This document shows positions 50,326-62,346 of a DNA stretch of 64,000 nucleotides, in pieces (position 1 is the first letter of the stretch; every line of letters starts with the position of its first letter). Location of the stretch: positions 310,001 to 374,000 of the forward strand of contig JBBELK010000553.1 in NCBI GenBank assembly GCA_037783545.1, given 5' to 3'. The notes under the pieces are model-generated. The model saw nothing but the letters and a program-made list of their open reading frames with translations. It ran no database searches and was not told the DNA's origin. A program made the position numbers and the translations under genes. This DNA is from Henricia sp. BOLD:AAB3569. Lineage: Eukaryota > Echinodermata > Asteroidea > Spinulosida > Echinasteridae.

Positions 50326-53300
50326 CTATATTCCGCACTTGTCCTGAAAAATTGACAGACTTTCGCCGGGAAATGGCCGACAAATTTCAGAGTTTAGGGA
50401 AAACTGGGCTCGGGCTTCCTGCCTGCTCTGCAGACCGTGGCTGTCCGTGTACTCCTGATCACTCGTGCGCATGCTCAGTCTTGTTTGGGACGGGAATTTG
50501 GTCAAAGTGTGGTCCAAACGTCAGCAAATTTGGAAGTCAAGAAATTTTCCGACGAACTTCAAATTTTGCATGCTCCAAACAGTCTATATTCCGCACTTGT
50601 CCTGAAAAATTGACAGACTTTCGCCGGGAAATGGCCGAGAAATTTCAGAGTTTAGGGAAAACTGGGTTCGGGCTTCCTGCCTGCTCTGCAGACCGTGGCT
50701 GTCCGTGTACTCCTCATCACTCGTGCGCATGCTCAGTCTTGTTTGGGACGGGAATTTGGTCAAAGTGTGGTCCAAACGTCGGCAAATTTGGAAGTCAAGA
50801 AATTTTCCGACGAACTTCAAATTTTGCATGCTCCAAACAGTCTATATTCCGCACTTGTCCTGAAAAATTGACAGACTTTCGCCGGGAAATGGCCGAGAAA
50901 TTTCAGAGTTTAGGGAAAACTGGGCTCGGGCTTCCCGCCTGCTCTGCAGACCGTGGCTGTCCGTGTACTCCTGATCATTCGTGCGCATGCTCAGTCTTGT
51001 TTGGGACGGGAATTTGGTCAAAGTGTGGTCCAAACGTTGGCAAATTTGGAAATCAAGAAATTTTCCGACGAACTTCAAATTGTGCATGCTCCAAACAGTC
51101 TATATTCCGCACTTGTCCTGAAAAATTGACAGACTTTCGCCGGGAAATGGCCGAGAAATTTCAGAGTTTAGGGAAAACTGGGCTCGGGCTTCCTGCCTGC
51201 TCTGCAGACCGTGGCTGTCCGTGTACTCCTCATCACTCGTGCGCATGCTCAGTCTTGTTTGGGACGGGAATTTGGTCAAAGTGTGGTCCAAACGTCGGCA
51301 AATTTGGAAGTCAAGAAATTTTCCGACGAACTTCAAATTTTGCATGCTCCAAACAGTCTATATTCCGCACTTGTCCTGAAAAATTGAGAGACTTTCGCCG
51401 GGAAATGGCCGAGAAATTTCAGAGTTTAGGGAAAACTAGGCTCGGGCTTCCTGCCTGCTCTGCAGACTGTGGCTGTCCGTGTACTCCTGATCACTCGTGC
51501 GCATGCTCAGTCTTGTTTGGGACGGGAATTTGGTCAAAGTGTGGTCCAAACGTCGGCAAATTTGGAAGTCAAGAAATTTTCCGACGAACTTCAAATTGTG
51601 CATGCTCCAAACAGTCTATATTCCGCACTTGTCCTGAAAAATTGACAGACTTTCGCCGGGAAATGGCCGAGAAATTTCAGAGTTTAGGGAAAACTGGGCT
51701 CGGGCTTCCTGCCTGCTCTGCAGACCGTGGCTGTCCGTGTACTCCTGATCACTCGTGCGCATGCTCAGTCTTGTTTGGGACGGGAATTTGGTCAAAGTGT
51801 GGTCCAAACGTCGGCAAATTTGGAAGTCAAGAAATTTTCCGACGAACTTCAAATTTTGAATGCTCCAAACAGTCTATATTCCGCACTTGTCCTGAAAAAT
51901 TGACAGACTTTCGCCGGGAAATGGCCGAGAAATTTCAGAGTTTAGGGAAAAATGGGCTCGGGCTTCCTGCCTGCTCTGCAGACTGCGGCTGTCCGTGTAC
52001 TCCTGATCACTCGTGCGCATGCTCAGTCTTGTTTGGGACGGGAATTTGGTCAAATTGTGGTCCAAACGTCGGCAAATTTGGAAGTCAAGAAATTTTCCGA
52101 CGAACTTCAAATTGTGCATGCTCCAAACAGACTATATTCCGCACTTGTCCTGAAAAATTGACAGACTTTCGCCGGGAAATGGCCGAGAAATTTCAGAGTT
52201 TAGGGAAAACTGGGCTCGGGCTTCCTGCCTGCTCTGCAGACCGTGGCTGTCCGTGTACTCCTGATCACTCGTGCGCATGCTCAGTCTTGTTTGGGACGGG
52301 AATTTGGTCAAAGTGTGGTCTAAAGGTCGGCAAATTTGGAAGTCAAGAAATTTTCCGACGAACTTCAAATTTTGCATGCTCCAAACAGTCTATATTCCGC
52401 ACTTGTCCTGAAAAATTGACGGACTTTCGCCGGGAAATGGCCGAGAAATTTCAGAGTTTAGGGAAAACTAGGCTCGGGCTTCCTGCCTGCTCTGCAGACT
52501 GTGGCTGTCCGTGTACTCCTGATCACTCGTGCGCATGCTCAGTCTTGTTTGGGACGGGAATATGGTCAAAGTGTGGTCCAAACGTTGGCAAATTTGGAAA
52601 TCAAGAAATTTTCCGACGAACTTCAAATTGTGCATGCTCCAAACAGTCTATATTCCGCACTTGTCCTGAAAAATTGACAGACTTTCGCCGGGAAATGGCC
52701 GACAAATTTCAGAGTTTAGGGAAAACTGGGCTCGGGCTTCCTGCCTGCTCTGCAGACCGTGGCTGTCCGTGTACTCCTCATCACTCGTGCGCATGCTCAG
52801 TCTTGTTTGGGACGGGAATTTGGTCAAAGTGTGGTCCAAACGTCGGCAAATTTGGAAGTCAAGAAATTTTCCGACGAACTTCAAATTTTGCATGCTCCAA
52901 ACAGTCTATATTCCGCACTTGTCCTGAAAAATTGACAGACTTTCGCCGGGAAATGGCCGAGAAATTTCAGAGTTTAGGGAAAACTGGGCTCGGGCTTCCC
53001 GCCTGCTCTGCAGACCGTGGCTGTCCGTGTACTCCTGATCATTCGTGCGCATGCTCAGTCTTGTTTGGGACGGGAATTTGGTCAAAGTGTGGTCCAAACG
53101 TTGGCAAATTTGGAAATCAAGAAATTTTCCGACGAACTTCAAATTGTGCATGCTCCAAACAGTCTATATTCCGCACTTGTCCTGAAAAATTGACAGACTT
53201 TCGCCGGGAAATGGCCGAGAAATTTCAGAGTTTAGGGAAAACTGGGCTCGGGCTTCCTGCCTGCTCTGCAGACCGTGGCTGTCCGTGTACTCCTCATCAC

Positions 53301-55514
53301 TCGTGCGCATGCTCAGTCTTGTTTGGGACGGGAATTTGGTCAAAGTGTGGTCCAAACGTCGGCAAATTTGGAAGTCAAGAAATTTTCCGACGAACTTCAA
53401 ATTTTGCATGCTCCAAACAGTCTATATTCCGCACTTGTCCTGAAAAATTGAGAGACTTTCGCCGGGAAATGGCCGAGAAATTTCAGAGTTTAGGGAAAAC
53501 TAGGCTCGGGCTTCCTGCCTGCTCTGCAGACTGTGGCTGTCCGTGTACTCCTGATCACTCGTGCGCATGCTCAGTCTTGTTTGGGACGGGAATTTGGTCA
53601 AAGTGTGGTCCAAACGTCGGCAAATTTGGAAGTCAAGAAATTTTCCGACGAACTTCAAATTGTGCATGCTCCAAACAGTCTATATTCCGCACTTGTCCTG
53701 AAAAATTGACAGACTTTCGCCGGGAAATGGCCGAGAAATTTCAGAGTTTAGGGAAAACTGGGCTCGGGCTTCCTGCCTGCTCTGCATACCGTGGCTGTCC
53801 GTGTACTCCTGATCACTCGTGCGCATGCTCAGTCTTGTTTGGGACGGGAATTTGGTCAAAGTGTGGTCCAAACGTCGGCAAATTTGGAAGTCAAGAAATT
53901 TTCCGACGAACTTCAAATTTTGAATGCTCCAAACAGTCTATATTCCGCACTTGTCCTGAAAAATTGACAGACTTTCGCCGGGAAATGGCCGAGAAATTTC
54001 AGAGTTTAGGGAAAAATGGGCTCGGGCTTCCTGCCTGCTCTGCAGACTGCGGCTGTCCGTGTACTCCTGATCACTCGTGCGCATGCTCAGTCTTGTTTGG
54101 GACGGGAATTTGGTCAAAGTGTGGTCCAAACGTCGGCAAATTTGGAAGTCAAGAAATTTTCCGACGAACTTCAAATTGTGCATGCTCCAAACAGACTATA
54201 TTCCGCACTTGTCCTGAAAAATTGACAGACTTTCGCCGGGAAATGGCCGAGAAATTTCAGAGTTTAGGGAAAACTGGGCTCGGGCTTCCTGCCTGCTCTG
54301 CAGACCGTGGCTGTCCGTGTACTCCTGATCACTCGTGCGCATGCTCAGTCTTGTTTGGGACGGGAATTTGGTCAAAGTGTGGTCCAAAGGTCGGCAAATC
54401 TGGAAGTCAAGAAATTTTCCGACGAACTTCAAATTTTGCATGCTCCAAACAGTCTATATTCCGCACTTGTCCTGAAAAATTGACGGACTTTCGCCGGGAA
54501 ATGGCCGAGAAATTTCAGAGTTTAGGGAAAACTAGGCTTGGGCTTCCTTCCTGCTCTGCAGACTGTGGCTGTCCGTGTACTCCTGATCACTCGTGCGCAT
54601 GCTCAGTCTTGTTTGGGACGGGAATATGGTCAAAGTGTGGTCCAAACGTTGGCAAATTTGGAAATCAAGAAATTTTCCGACGAACTTCAAATTGTGCATG
54701 CTCCAAACAGTCTATATTCCGCACTTGTCCTGAAAAATTGACAGACTTTCGCCGGGAAATGGCCGACAAATTTCAGAGTTTAGGGAAAACTGGGCTCGGG
54801 CTTCCTGCCTGCTCTGCAGACCGTGGCTGTCCGTGTACTCCTGATCACTCGTGCGCATGCTCAGTCTTGTTTGGGACGGGAATTTGGTCAAAGTGTGGTC
54901 CAAACGTCGGCAAATTTGGAAGTCAAGAAATTTTCCGACGAACTTCAAATTTTGCATGCTCCAAACAGTCTATATTCCGCACTTGTCCTGAAAAATTGAC
55001 AGACTTTCGCCGGGAAATGGCCGAGAAATTTCAGAGTTTAGGGAAAACTGGGTTCGGGCTTCCTGCCTGCTCTGCAGACCGTGGCTGTCCGTGTACTCCT
55101 CATCACTCGTGCGCATGCTCAGTCTTGTTTGGGACGGGAATTTGGTCAAAGTGTGGTCCAAACGTCGGCAAATTTGGAAGTCAAGAAATTTGCCGACGAA
55201 CTTCATATTTTGCATGCTCCAAACAGTCTATATTCCGCACTTGTCCTGAAAAATTGACAGACTTTCGCCGGGAAATGGCCGAGAAATTTCAGAGTTTAGG
55301 GAAACTGGGCTCGGGCTTCCCGCCTGCTCTGCAGACTGTGGCTGTCCGTGTACTCCTGATCACTCGTGCGCATGCTCAGTCTTGTTTGGGACGGGAATTT
55401 GGTCAAAGTGTGGTCCAAACGTTGGCAAATTTGGAAATCAAGAAATTTTCCGACGAACTTCAAATTGTGCATGCTCCAAACAGTCTATATTCCGCACTTG
55501 TCCTGAAAAATTGA
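50208..55514 (+). other. Longest open frame (1768 codons), repeat-derived, not called as a gene
   Basis: A plus-strand frame runs without a stop through about 20 monomers. Each 258-bp monomer adds 86 codons with repeated motifs such as CGPNVGKFG, EIFRRTSN and PACSADRGCPCTPDHSCACS, rich in cysteine (eight per common unit). The frame opens out of phase, in the GGGAATTGGTC deletion monomer, and closes in the third frame after a 1-bp loss in GGGAAACTGGG. There is no signal peptide, recognisable domain, unique terminus or splice context. Unit-to-unit differences are mostly amino-acid changing. I consider it a consequence of a stop-free frame in a monomer whose length is divisible by three. Confidence 0.85.
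50668..54842 (+). repeat. HOR: 8-monomer unit of 2,064 bp, two tandem copies
   Basis: Positions 50,668-52,778 match 52,732-54,842 at offset 2,064 (eight 258-bp units). Boundary differences are 50,667 T/52,731 C and 52,779 C/54,843 G. Private changes include CAAATTGTGG near 52,054 in copy 1, and CTGCATACC near 53,785 and CAAATCTGG near 54,399 in copy 2. Confidence 0.87.
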
Positions 55515-55999
55515 CAGACTTTCGCCGGGAAATGGCCGAGAAATTTCAGAGTTTAGGGAAAACTGGGTTCGGGCTTCCTGCCTGCTCTGCAGACCGTGGC
55601 TGTCCGTGTACTCCTCATCACTCGTGCGCATGCTCAGTCTTGTTTGGGACGGGAATTTGGTCAAAGTGTGGTCCAAACGTCGGCAAATTTGGAAGTCAAG
55701 AAATTTTTCGACGAACTTCAAATTTTGCATGCTCCAAACAGTCTATATTCCGCACTTGTCCTGAAAAATTGACAGACTTTCGCCGGGAAATGGCCGAGAA
55801 ATTTCAGAGTTTAGGGAAACTGGGCTCGGGCTTCCCGCCTGCTCTGCAGACCGTGGCTGTCCGTGTACTCCTGATCACTCGTGCGCATGCTCAGTCTTGT
55901 TTGGGACGGGAATTTGGTCAAAGTGTGGTCCAAACGTTGGCAAATTTGGAAATCAAGAAATTTTCCGACGAACTTCAAATTGTGCATGCTCCAAACAGT
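54970..55999 (+). repeat. 515-bp dimer, two tandem copies (first set)
   Basis: A CCTCATCAC unit followed by a unit with the 1-bp loss GGGAAACTGGG is repeated at offset 515. The copies differ at TTTGCCGACG against TTTTTCGACG and at TTCATATTTT. The set recurs as a whole 2,062 bp downstream. Confidence 0.83.
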
Positions 56000-57031
56000 C
56001 TATATTCCGCACTTGTCCTGAAAAATTGACAGACTTTCGCCGGGAAATGGCCGAGAAATTTCAGAGTTTAGGGAAAAATGGGCTCGGGCTTCCTGCCTGC
56101 TCTGCAGACTGCGGCTGTCCGTGTACTCCTGATCACTCGTGCGCATGCTCAGTCTTGTTTGGGACGGGAATTTGGTCAAAGTGTGGTCCAAACGTCGGCA
56201 AATTTGGAAGTCAAGAAATTTTCCGACGAACTTCAAATTGTGCATGCTCCAAACAGACTATATTCCGCACTTGTCCTGAAAAATTGACAGACTTTCGCCG
56301 GGAAATGGCCGAGAAATTTCAGAGTTTAGGGAAAACTGGGCTCGGGCTTCCTGCCTGCTCTGCAGACCGTGGCTGTCCGTGTACTCCTGATCACTCGTGC
56401 GCATGCTCAGTCTTGTTTGGGACGGGAATTTGGTCAAAGTGTGGTCCAAAGGTCGGCAAATTTGGAAGTCAAGAAATTTTCCGACGAACTTCAAATTTTG
56501 CATGCTCCAAACAGTCTATATTCCGCACTTGTCCTGAAAAATTGACGGACTTTCGCCGGGAAATGGCCGAGAAATTTCAGAGTTTAGGGAAAACTAGGCT
56601 TGGGCTTCCTTCCTGCTCTGCAGACTGTGGCTGTCCGTGTACTCCTGATCACTCGTGCGCATGCTCAGTCTTGTTTGGGACGGGAATATGGTCAAAGTGT
56701 GGTCCAAACGTTGGCAAATTTGGAAATCAAGAAATTTTCCGACGAACTTCAAATTGTGCATGCTCCAAACAGTCTATATTCCGCACTTGTCCTGAAAAAT
56801 TGACAGACTTTCGCCGGGAAATGGCCGACAAATTTCAGAGTTTAGGGAAAACTGGGCTCGGGCTTCCTGCCTGCTCTGCAGACCGTGGCTGTCCGTGTAC
56901 TCCTGATCACTCGTGCGCATGCTCAGTCTTGTTTGGGACGGGAATTTGGTCAAAGTGTGGTCCAAACGTCGGCAAATTTGGAAGTCAAGAAATTTTCCGA
57001 CGAACTTCAAATTTTGCATGCTCCAAACAGT

Positions 57032-58061
57032 CTATATTCCGCACTTGTCCTGAAAAATTGACAGACTTTCGCCGGGAAATGGCCGAGAAATTTCAGAGTT
57101 TAGGGAAAACTGGGTTCGGGCTTCCTGCCTGCTCTGCAGACCGTGGCTGTCCGTGTACTCCTCATCACTCGTGCGCATGCTCAGTCTTGTTTGGGACGGG
57201 AATTTGGTCAAAGTGTGGTCCAAACGTCGGCAAATTTGGAAGTCAAGAAATTTGCCGACGAACTTCATATTTTGCATGCTCCAAACAGTCTATATTCCGC
57301 ACTTGTCCTGAAAAATTGACAGACTTTCGCCGGGAAATGGCCGAGAAATTTCAGAGTTTAGGGAAACTGGGCTCGGGCTTCCCGCCTGCTCTGCAGACTG
57401 TGGCTGTCCGTGTACTCCTGATCACTCGTGCGCATGCTCAGTCTTGTTTGGGACGGGAATTTGGTCAAAGTGTGGTCCAAACGTTGGCAAATTTGGAAAT
57501 CAAGAAATTTTCCGACGAACTTCAAATTGTGCATGCTCCAAACAGTCTATATTCCGCACTTGTCCTGAAAAATTGACAGACTTTCGCCGGGAAATGGCCG
57601 AGAAATTTCAGAGTTTAGGGAAAACTGGGTTCGGGCTTCCTGCCTGCTCTGCAGACCGTGGCTGTCCGTGTACTCCTCATCACTCGTGCGCATGCTCAGT
57701 CTTGTTTGGGACGGGAATTTGGTCAAAGTGTGGTCCAAACGTCGGCAAATTTGGAAGTCAAGAAATTTTTCGACGAACTTCAAATTTTGCATGCTCCAAA
57801 CAGTCTATATTCCGCACTTGTCCTGAAAAATTGACAGACTTTCGCCGGGAAATGGCCGAGAAATTTCAGAGTTTAGGGAAACTGGGCTCGGGCTTCCCGC
57901 CTGCTCTGCAGACCGTGGCTGTCCGTGTACTCCTGATCACTCGTGCGCATGCTCAGTCTTGTTTGGGACGGGAATTTGGTCAAAGTGTGGTCCAAACGTT
58001 GGCAAATTTGGAAATCAAGAAATTTTCCGACGAACTTCAAATTGTGCATGCTCCAAACAGT
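57032..58061 (+). repeat. 515-bp dimer, two tandem copies (second set)
   Basis: This is the same pair of dimers as at 54,970-55,999, carried along by the 2,062-bp duplication. The internal differences between the dimers are preserved, so the dimer duplication came first. Confidence 0.83.
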
Positions 58062-59200
58062 CTATATTCCGCACTTGTCCTGAAAAATTGACAGACTTTC
58101 GCCGGGAAATGGCCGAGAAATTTCAGAGTTTAGGGAAAACTGGGTTCGGGCTTCCTGCCTGCTCTGCAGACCGTGGCTGTCCGTGTACTCCTCATCACTC
58201 GTGCGCATGCTCAGTCTTGTTTGGGACGGGAATTTGGTCAAAGTGTGGTCCAAACGTCGGCAAATTTGGAAGTCAAGAAATTTTCCGACGAACTTCAAAT
58301 TTTGCATGCTCCAAACAGTCTATATTCCGCACTTGTCCTGAAAAATTGACAGACTTTCGCCGGGAAATGGCCGAGAAATTTCAGAGTTTAGGGAAAACTG
58401 GGCTCGGGCTTCCCGCCTGCTCTGCAGACCGTGGCTGTCCGTGTACTCCTGATCACTCGTGCGCATGCTCAGTCTTGTTTGGGACGGGAATTTGGTCAAA
58501 GTGTGGTCCAAACGTCGGCAAATTTGGAAGTCAAGAAATTTTCCGACGAACTTCAAATTGTGCATGCTCCAAACAGTCTATATTCCGCACTTGTCCTGAA
58601 AAATTGACAGACTTTCGCCGGGAAATGGCCGAGAAATTTCAGAGTTTAGGGAAAACTGGGCTCGGGCTTCCTGCCTGCTCTGCAGACCGTGGCTGTCCGT
58701 GTACTCCTCATCACTCGTGCGCATGCTCAGTCTTGTTTGGGACGGGAATTTGGTCAAAGTGTGGTCCAAACGTCGGCAAATTTGGAAGTCAAGAAATTTT
58801 CCGACGAACTTCAAATTTTGCATGCTCCAAACAGTCTATATTCCGCACTTGTCCTGAAAAATTGACAGACTTTCGCCGGGAAATGGCCGAGAAATTTCAG
58901 AGTTTAGGGAAAACTAGGTTCGGGCTTCCTGCCTGCTCTGCAGACCGTGGCTGTCCGTGTACTCCTCATCACTCGTGCGCATGCTCAGTCTTGTTTGGGA
59001 CGGGAATTTGGTCAAAGTGTGGTCCAAACGTCGGCAAATTTGGAAGTCAAGAAATTTTCCGACGAACTTCAAATTTTGCATGCTCCAAACAGTCTATATT
59101 CCGCACTTGTCCTGAAAAATTGACAGACTTTCGCCGGGAAATGGCCGAGAAATTTCAGAGTTTAGGGAAAACTGGGCTCGGGCTTCCTGCCTGCTCTGCA

Positions 59201-59458
59201 GACCGTGGCTGTCCGTGTACTCCTGATCACTCGTGCGCATGCTCAGTCTTGTTTGGGACGGGAATTTGGTCAAAGTGTGGTCCAAACGTCGGCAAATTTG
59301 GAAGTCAAGAAATTTTCCGACGAACTTCAAATTTTGCATGCTCCAAACAGTCTATATTCCGCACTTGTCCTGAAAAATTGACAGACTTTCGCCGGGAAAT
59401 GGCCGAGAAATTTCAGAGTTTAGGGAAAACTGGGCTCGGGCTTCCTGCCTGCTCTGCA
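59201..59458 (+). repeat. Reference 258-bp monomer (DHS class)
   Basis: This unit is a good representative of the most common form, starting at the last base of a PstI site (CTGCAG, 59,196-59,201). It has 125 G+C of 258 (48%) and 14 CpG dinucleotides. It carries one TGATCA (59,224-59,229) and two GCATGC boxes (59,237-59,242 and 59,336-59,341) 99 bp apart. It also has the dyad at 59,287-59,322, the CTATATTCCGCAC box, and an A5 run in CTGAAAAATTGAC. Most monomers differ from it by few substitutions. The phase chosen is arbitrary. Confidence 0.95.
59287..59322. other. Conserved imperfect dyad: 13-bp arms, 10-nt loop (reference copy)
   Basis: The left arm cgtcggcaaattt (59,287-59,299) and right arm aaattttccgacg (59,310-59,322) are reverse complements at 12 of 13 positions, separated by the loop ggaagtcaag. 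The same dyad is seen in nearly every monomer. Units with GACATTTTCC in the right arm have one further mismatch. It could form a hairpin in single-stranded DNA or RNA, or a cruciform in supercoiled DNA. Any function is inference. Confidence 0.85.
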
Positions 59459-62346
59459 GACTGTGGCTGTCCGTGTACTCCTGATCACTCGTGCGCATGC
59501 TCAGTCTTGTTTGGGACGGGAATTTGGTCAAAGTGTGGTCCAAACGTCGGCAAATTTGGAAATCAAGAAATTTTCCGACGAACTTCAAATTGTGCATGCT
59601 CCAAACAGTCTATATTCCGCACTTGTCCTGAAAAAATGACAGACTTTCGCCGGGAAATGGCCGAGAAATTTCAGAGTTTAGGGAAAACTGGGCTCGGGCT
59701 TCCTGCCTGCTCTGCAGACTGCGGCTGTCCGTGTACTCCTGATCACTCGTGCGCATGCTCAGTCTTGTTTGGGACGGGAATTTGGTCAAAGTGTGGTCCA
59801 AACGTCGGCAAATTTGGAAGTCAAGAAATTTTCCGACGAACTTCAAATTGTGCATGCTCCAAACAGTCTATATTCCGCACTTGTCCTGAAAAATTGACAG
59901 ACTTTCGCCGGGAAATGGCCGAGAAATTTCAGAGTTTAGGGAAAACTGGGCTCGGGCTTCCTGCCTGCTCTGCAGACCGTGGCTGTCCGTATACTCCTGA
60001 TCACTCGTGCGCATGCTCAGTCTTGTTTGGGACGGGAATTTGGTCAAAGTGTGGTCCAAACGTCGGCAAATTTGGAAGTCAAGAAATTTTCCGACGAACT
60101 TCAAATTGTGCATGCTCCAAACAGTCTATATTCCGCACTTGTCCTGAAAAATTGACAGACTTTCGCCGGGAAATGGCCGAGAAATTTCAGAGTTTAGGGA
60201 AAACTGGGCTCGGGCTTCCTGCCTGCTCTGCAGACCGTGGCTGTCCGTGTACTCCTGATCACTCGTGCGCATGCTCAGTCTTGTTTGGGACGGGAATTTG
60301 GTCAAAGTGTGGTCCAAACGTCGGCAAATTTGGAAGTCAAGAAATTTTCCGACGAACTTTAAATTTTGAATGCTCCAAACAGTCTATATTCCGCACTTGT
60401 CCTGAAAAATTGACAGACTTTCGCCGGGAAATGGCCGAGAAATTTCAGAGTTTAGGGAAAACTGGGTTCGGGCTTCCTGCCTGCTCTGCAGACCGTGGCT
60501 GTCCGTGTACTCCTCATCACTCGTGCGCATGCTCAGTCTTGTTTGGGACGGGAATTTGGTCAAAGTGTGGTCCAAACGTCGGCAAATTTGGAAGTCAATA
60601 AATTTTCCGACGAACTTCAAATTTTGCATGCTCCAAACAGTCTATATTCCGCACTTGTCCTGAAAAATTGACAGACTTTCGCCGGGAAATGGCCGAGAAA
60701 TTTCAGAGTTTAGGGAAAACTGGGCTCGGGCTTCCTGCCTGCTCTGCAGACCGTGGCTGTCCGTGTACTCCTGATCACTCGTGCGCATGCTCAGTCTTGT
60801 TTGGGACGGGAATTTGGTCAAAGTGTGGTCCAAACGTCGGCAAATTTGGAAGTCAAGAAATTTTCCGACGAACTTCAAATTTTGCATGCTCCAAACAGTC
60901 TATATTCCGCACTTGTCCTGAAAAATTGACAGACTTTCGCCGGGAAATGGCCGAGAAATTTCAGAGTTTAGGGAAAACTGGGCTCGGGCTTCCTGCCTGC
61001 TCTGCAGACTGTGGCTGTCCGTGTACTCCTGATCACTCGTGCGCATGCTCAGTCTTGTTTGGGACGGGAATTTGGTCAAAGTGTGGTCCAAACGTCGGCA
61101 AATTTGGAAATCAAGAAATTTTCCGACGAACTTCAAATTGTGCATGCTCCAAACAGTCTATATTCCGCACTTGTCCTGAAAAAATGACAGACTTTCGCCG
61201 GGAAATGGCCGAGAAATTTCAGAGTTTAGGGAAAACTGGGCTCGGGCTTCCTGCCTGCTCTGCAGACTGCGGCTGTCCGTGTACTCCTGATCACTCGTGC
61301 GCATGCTCAGTCTTGTTTGGGACGGGAATTTGGTCAAAGTGTGGTCCAAACGTCGGCAAATTTGGAAGTCAAGAAATTTTCCGACGAACTTCAAATTGTG
61401 CATGCTCCAAACAGTCTATATTCCGCACTTGTCCTGAAAAATTGACAGACTTTCGCCGGGAAATGGCCGAGAAATTTCAGAGTTTAGGGAAAACTGGGCT
61501 CGGGCTTCCTGCCTGCTCTGCAGACCGTGGCTGTCCGTATACTCCTGATCACTCGTGCGCATGCTCAGTCTTGTTTGGGACGGGAATTTGGTCAAAGTGT
61601 GGTCCAAACGTCGGCAAATTTGGAAGTCAAGAAATTTTCCGACGAACTTCAAATTGTGCATGCTCCAAACAGTCTATATTCCGCACTTGTCCTGAAAAAT
61701 TGACAGACTTTCGCCGGGAAATGGCCGAGAAATTTCAGAGTTTAGGGAAAACTGGGCTCGGGCTTCCTGCCTGCTCTGCAGACCGTGGCTGTCCGTGTAC
61801 TCCTGATCACTCGTGCGCATGCTCAGTCTTGTTTGGGACGGGAATTTGGTCAAAGTGTGGTCCAAACGTCGGCAAATTTGGAAGTCAAGAAATTTTCCGA
61901 CGAACTTTAAATTTTGAATGCTCCAAACAGTCTATATTCCGCACTTGTCCTGAAAAATTGACAGACTTTCGCCGGGAAATGGCCGAGAAATTTCAGAGTT
62001 TAGGGAAAACTGGGTTCGGGCTTCCTGCCTGCTCTGCAGACCGTGGCTGTCCGTGTACTCCTCATCACTCGTGCGCATGCTCAGTCTTGTTTGGGACGGG
62101 AATTTGGTCAAAGTGTGGTCCAAACGTCGGCAAATTTGGAAGTCAATAAATTTTCCGACGAACTTCAAATTTTGCATGCTCCAAACAGTCTATATTCCGC
62201 ACTTGTCCTGAAAAATTGACAGACTTTCGCCGGGAAATGGCCGAGAAATTTCAGAGTTTAGGGAAAACTGGGCTCGGGCTTCCTGCCTGCTCTGCAGACC
62301 GTGGCTGTCCGTGTACTCCTGATCACTCGTGCGCATGCTCAGTCTT

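Larger units (their letters stand above)
35494..51811 (+). repeat. Segment U, copy 2, containing an internal 3,093-bp duplication
   Basis: The start matches 22,870 onward (offset 12,624) until about 37.0 kb. The sequence then steps back by a 3,093-bp duplication and continues as copy 2 at offset 15,717 to about 27.5/43.3 kb. After that the offset becomes 15,975, then 16,233, as copy 2 has two monomers that copy 1 lacks. It becomes 16,232 after the A6 change at 34.1 kb. The match ends at 35,580/51,812, where copy 1 has CGTAGGC and this copy CGTCGGC. Confidence 0.87.
53924..58139 (+). repeat. HOR: 8-monomer unit of 2,062 bp, two tandem copies
   Basis: Positions 53,924-56,077 match 55,986-58,139 at offset 2,062, that is eight 258-bp units minus two bases from two TTTAGGGAAACTGGG deletions. 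Shared rare markers are GGGAAAAATGGG, AAACAGACTATATT, TTGGGCTTCCTTCC, GGAATATGG and TTTGCCGACG with TTCATATTTT. Confidence 0.87.
59052..62346 (+). repeat. HOR: 6-monomer unit of 1,548 bp, two tandem copies
   Basis: Positions 59,052-60,798 match 60,600-62,346 at offset 1,548 (six 258-bp units). Shared rare markers are CTGAAAAAATGAC, GTCCGTATACTCC, GAACTTTAAATTTTG and GTCAATAAATTT. The edges are defined by 59,051 G/60,599 T and by 60,799 G/62,347 C. I see no internal difference by eye. Confidence 0.88.

Noticed and set aside
50208..55514. Giant cysteine-rich repeat protein gene
   Set aside because: Its borders are produced by 1-bp indels in monomers, it has no unique ends or known domain, and monomer differences are mainly non-synonymous. 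The frame is open only because the monomer length is divisible by three.
59401..59440. E2F-like site at TTTCGCCGGGAAA
   Set aside because: It resembles GCGGGAAA but has a mismatch in the core, and nothing else in the monomer looks like a promoter.
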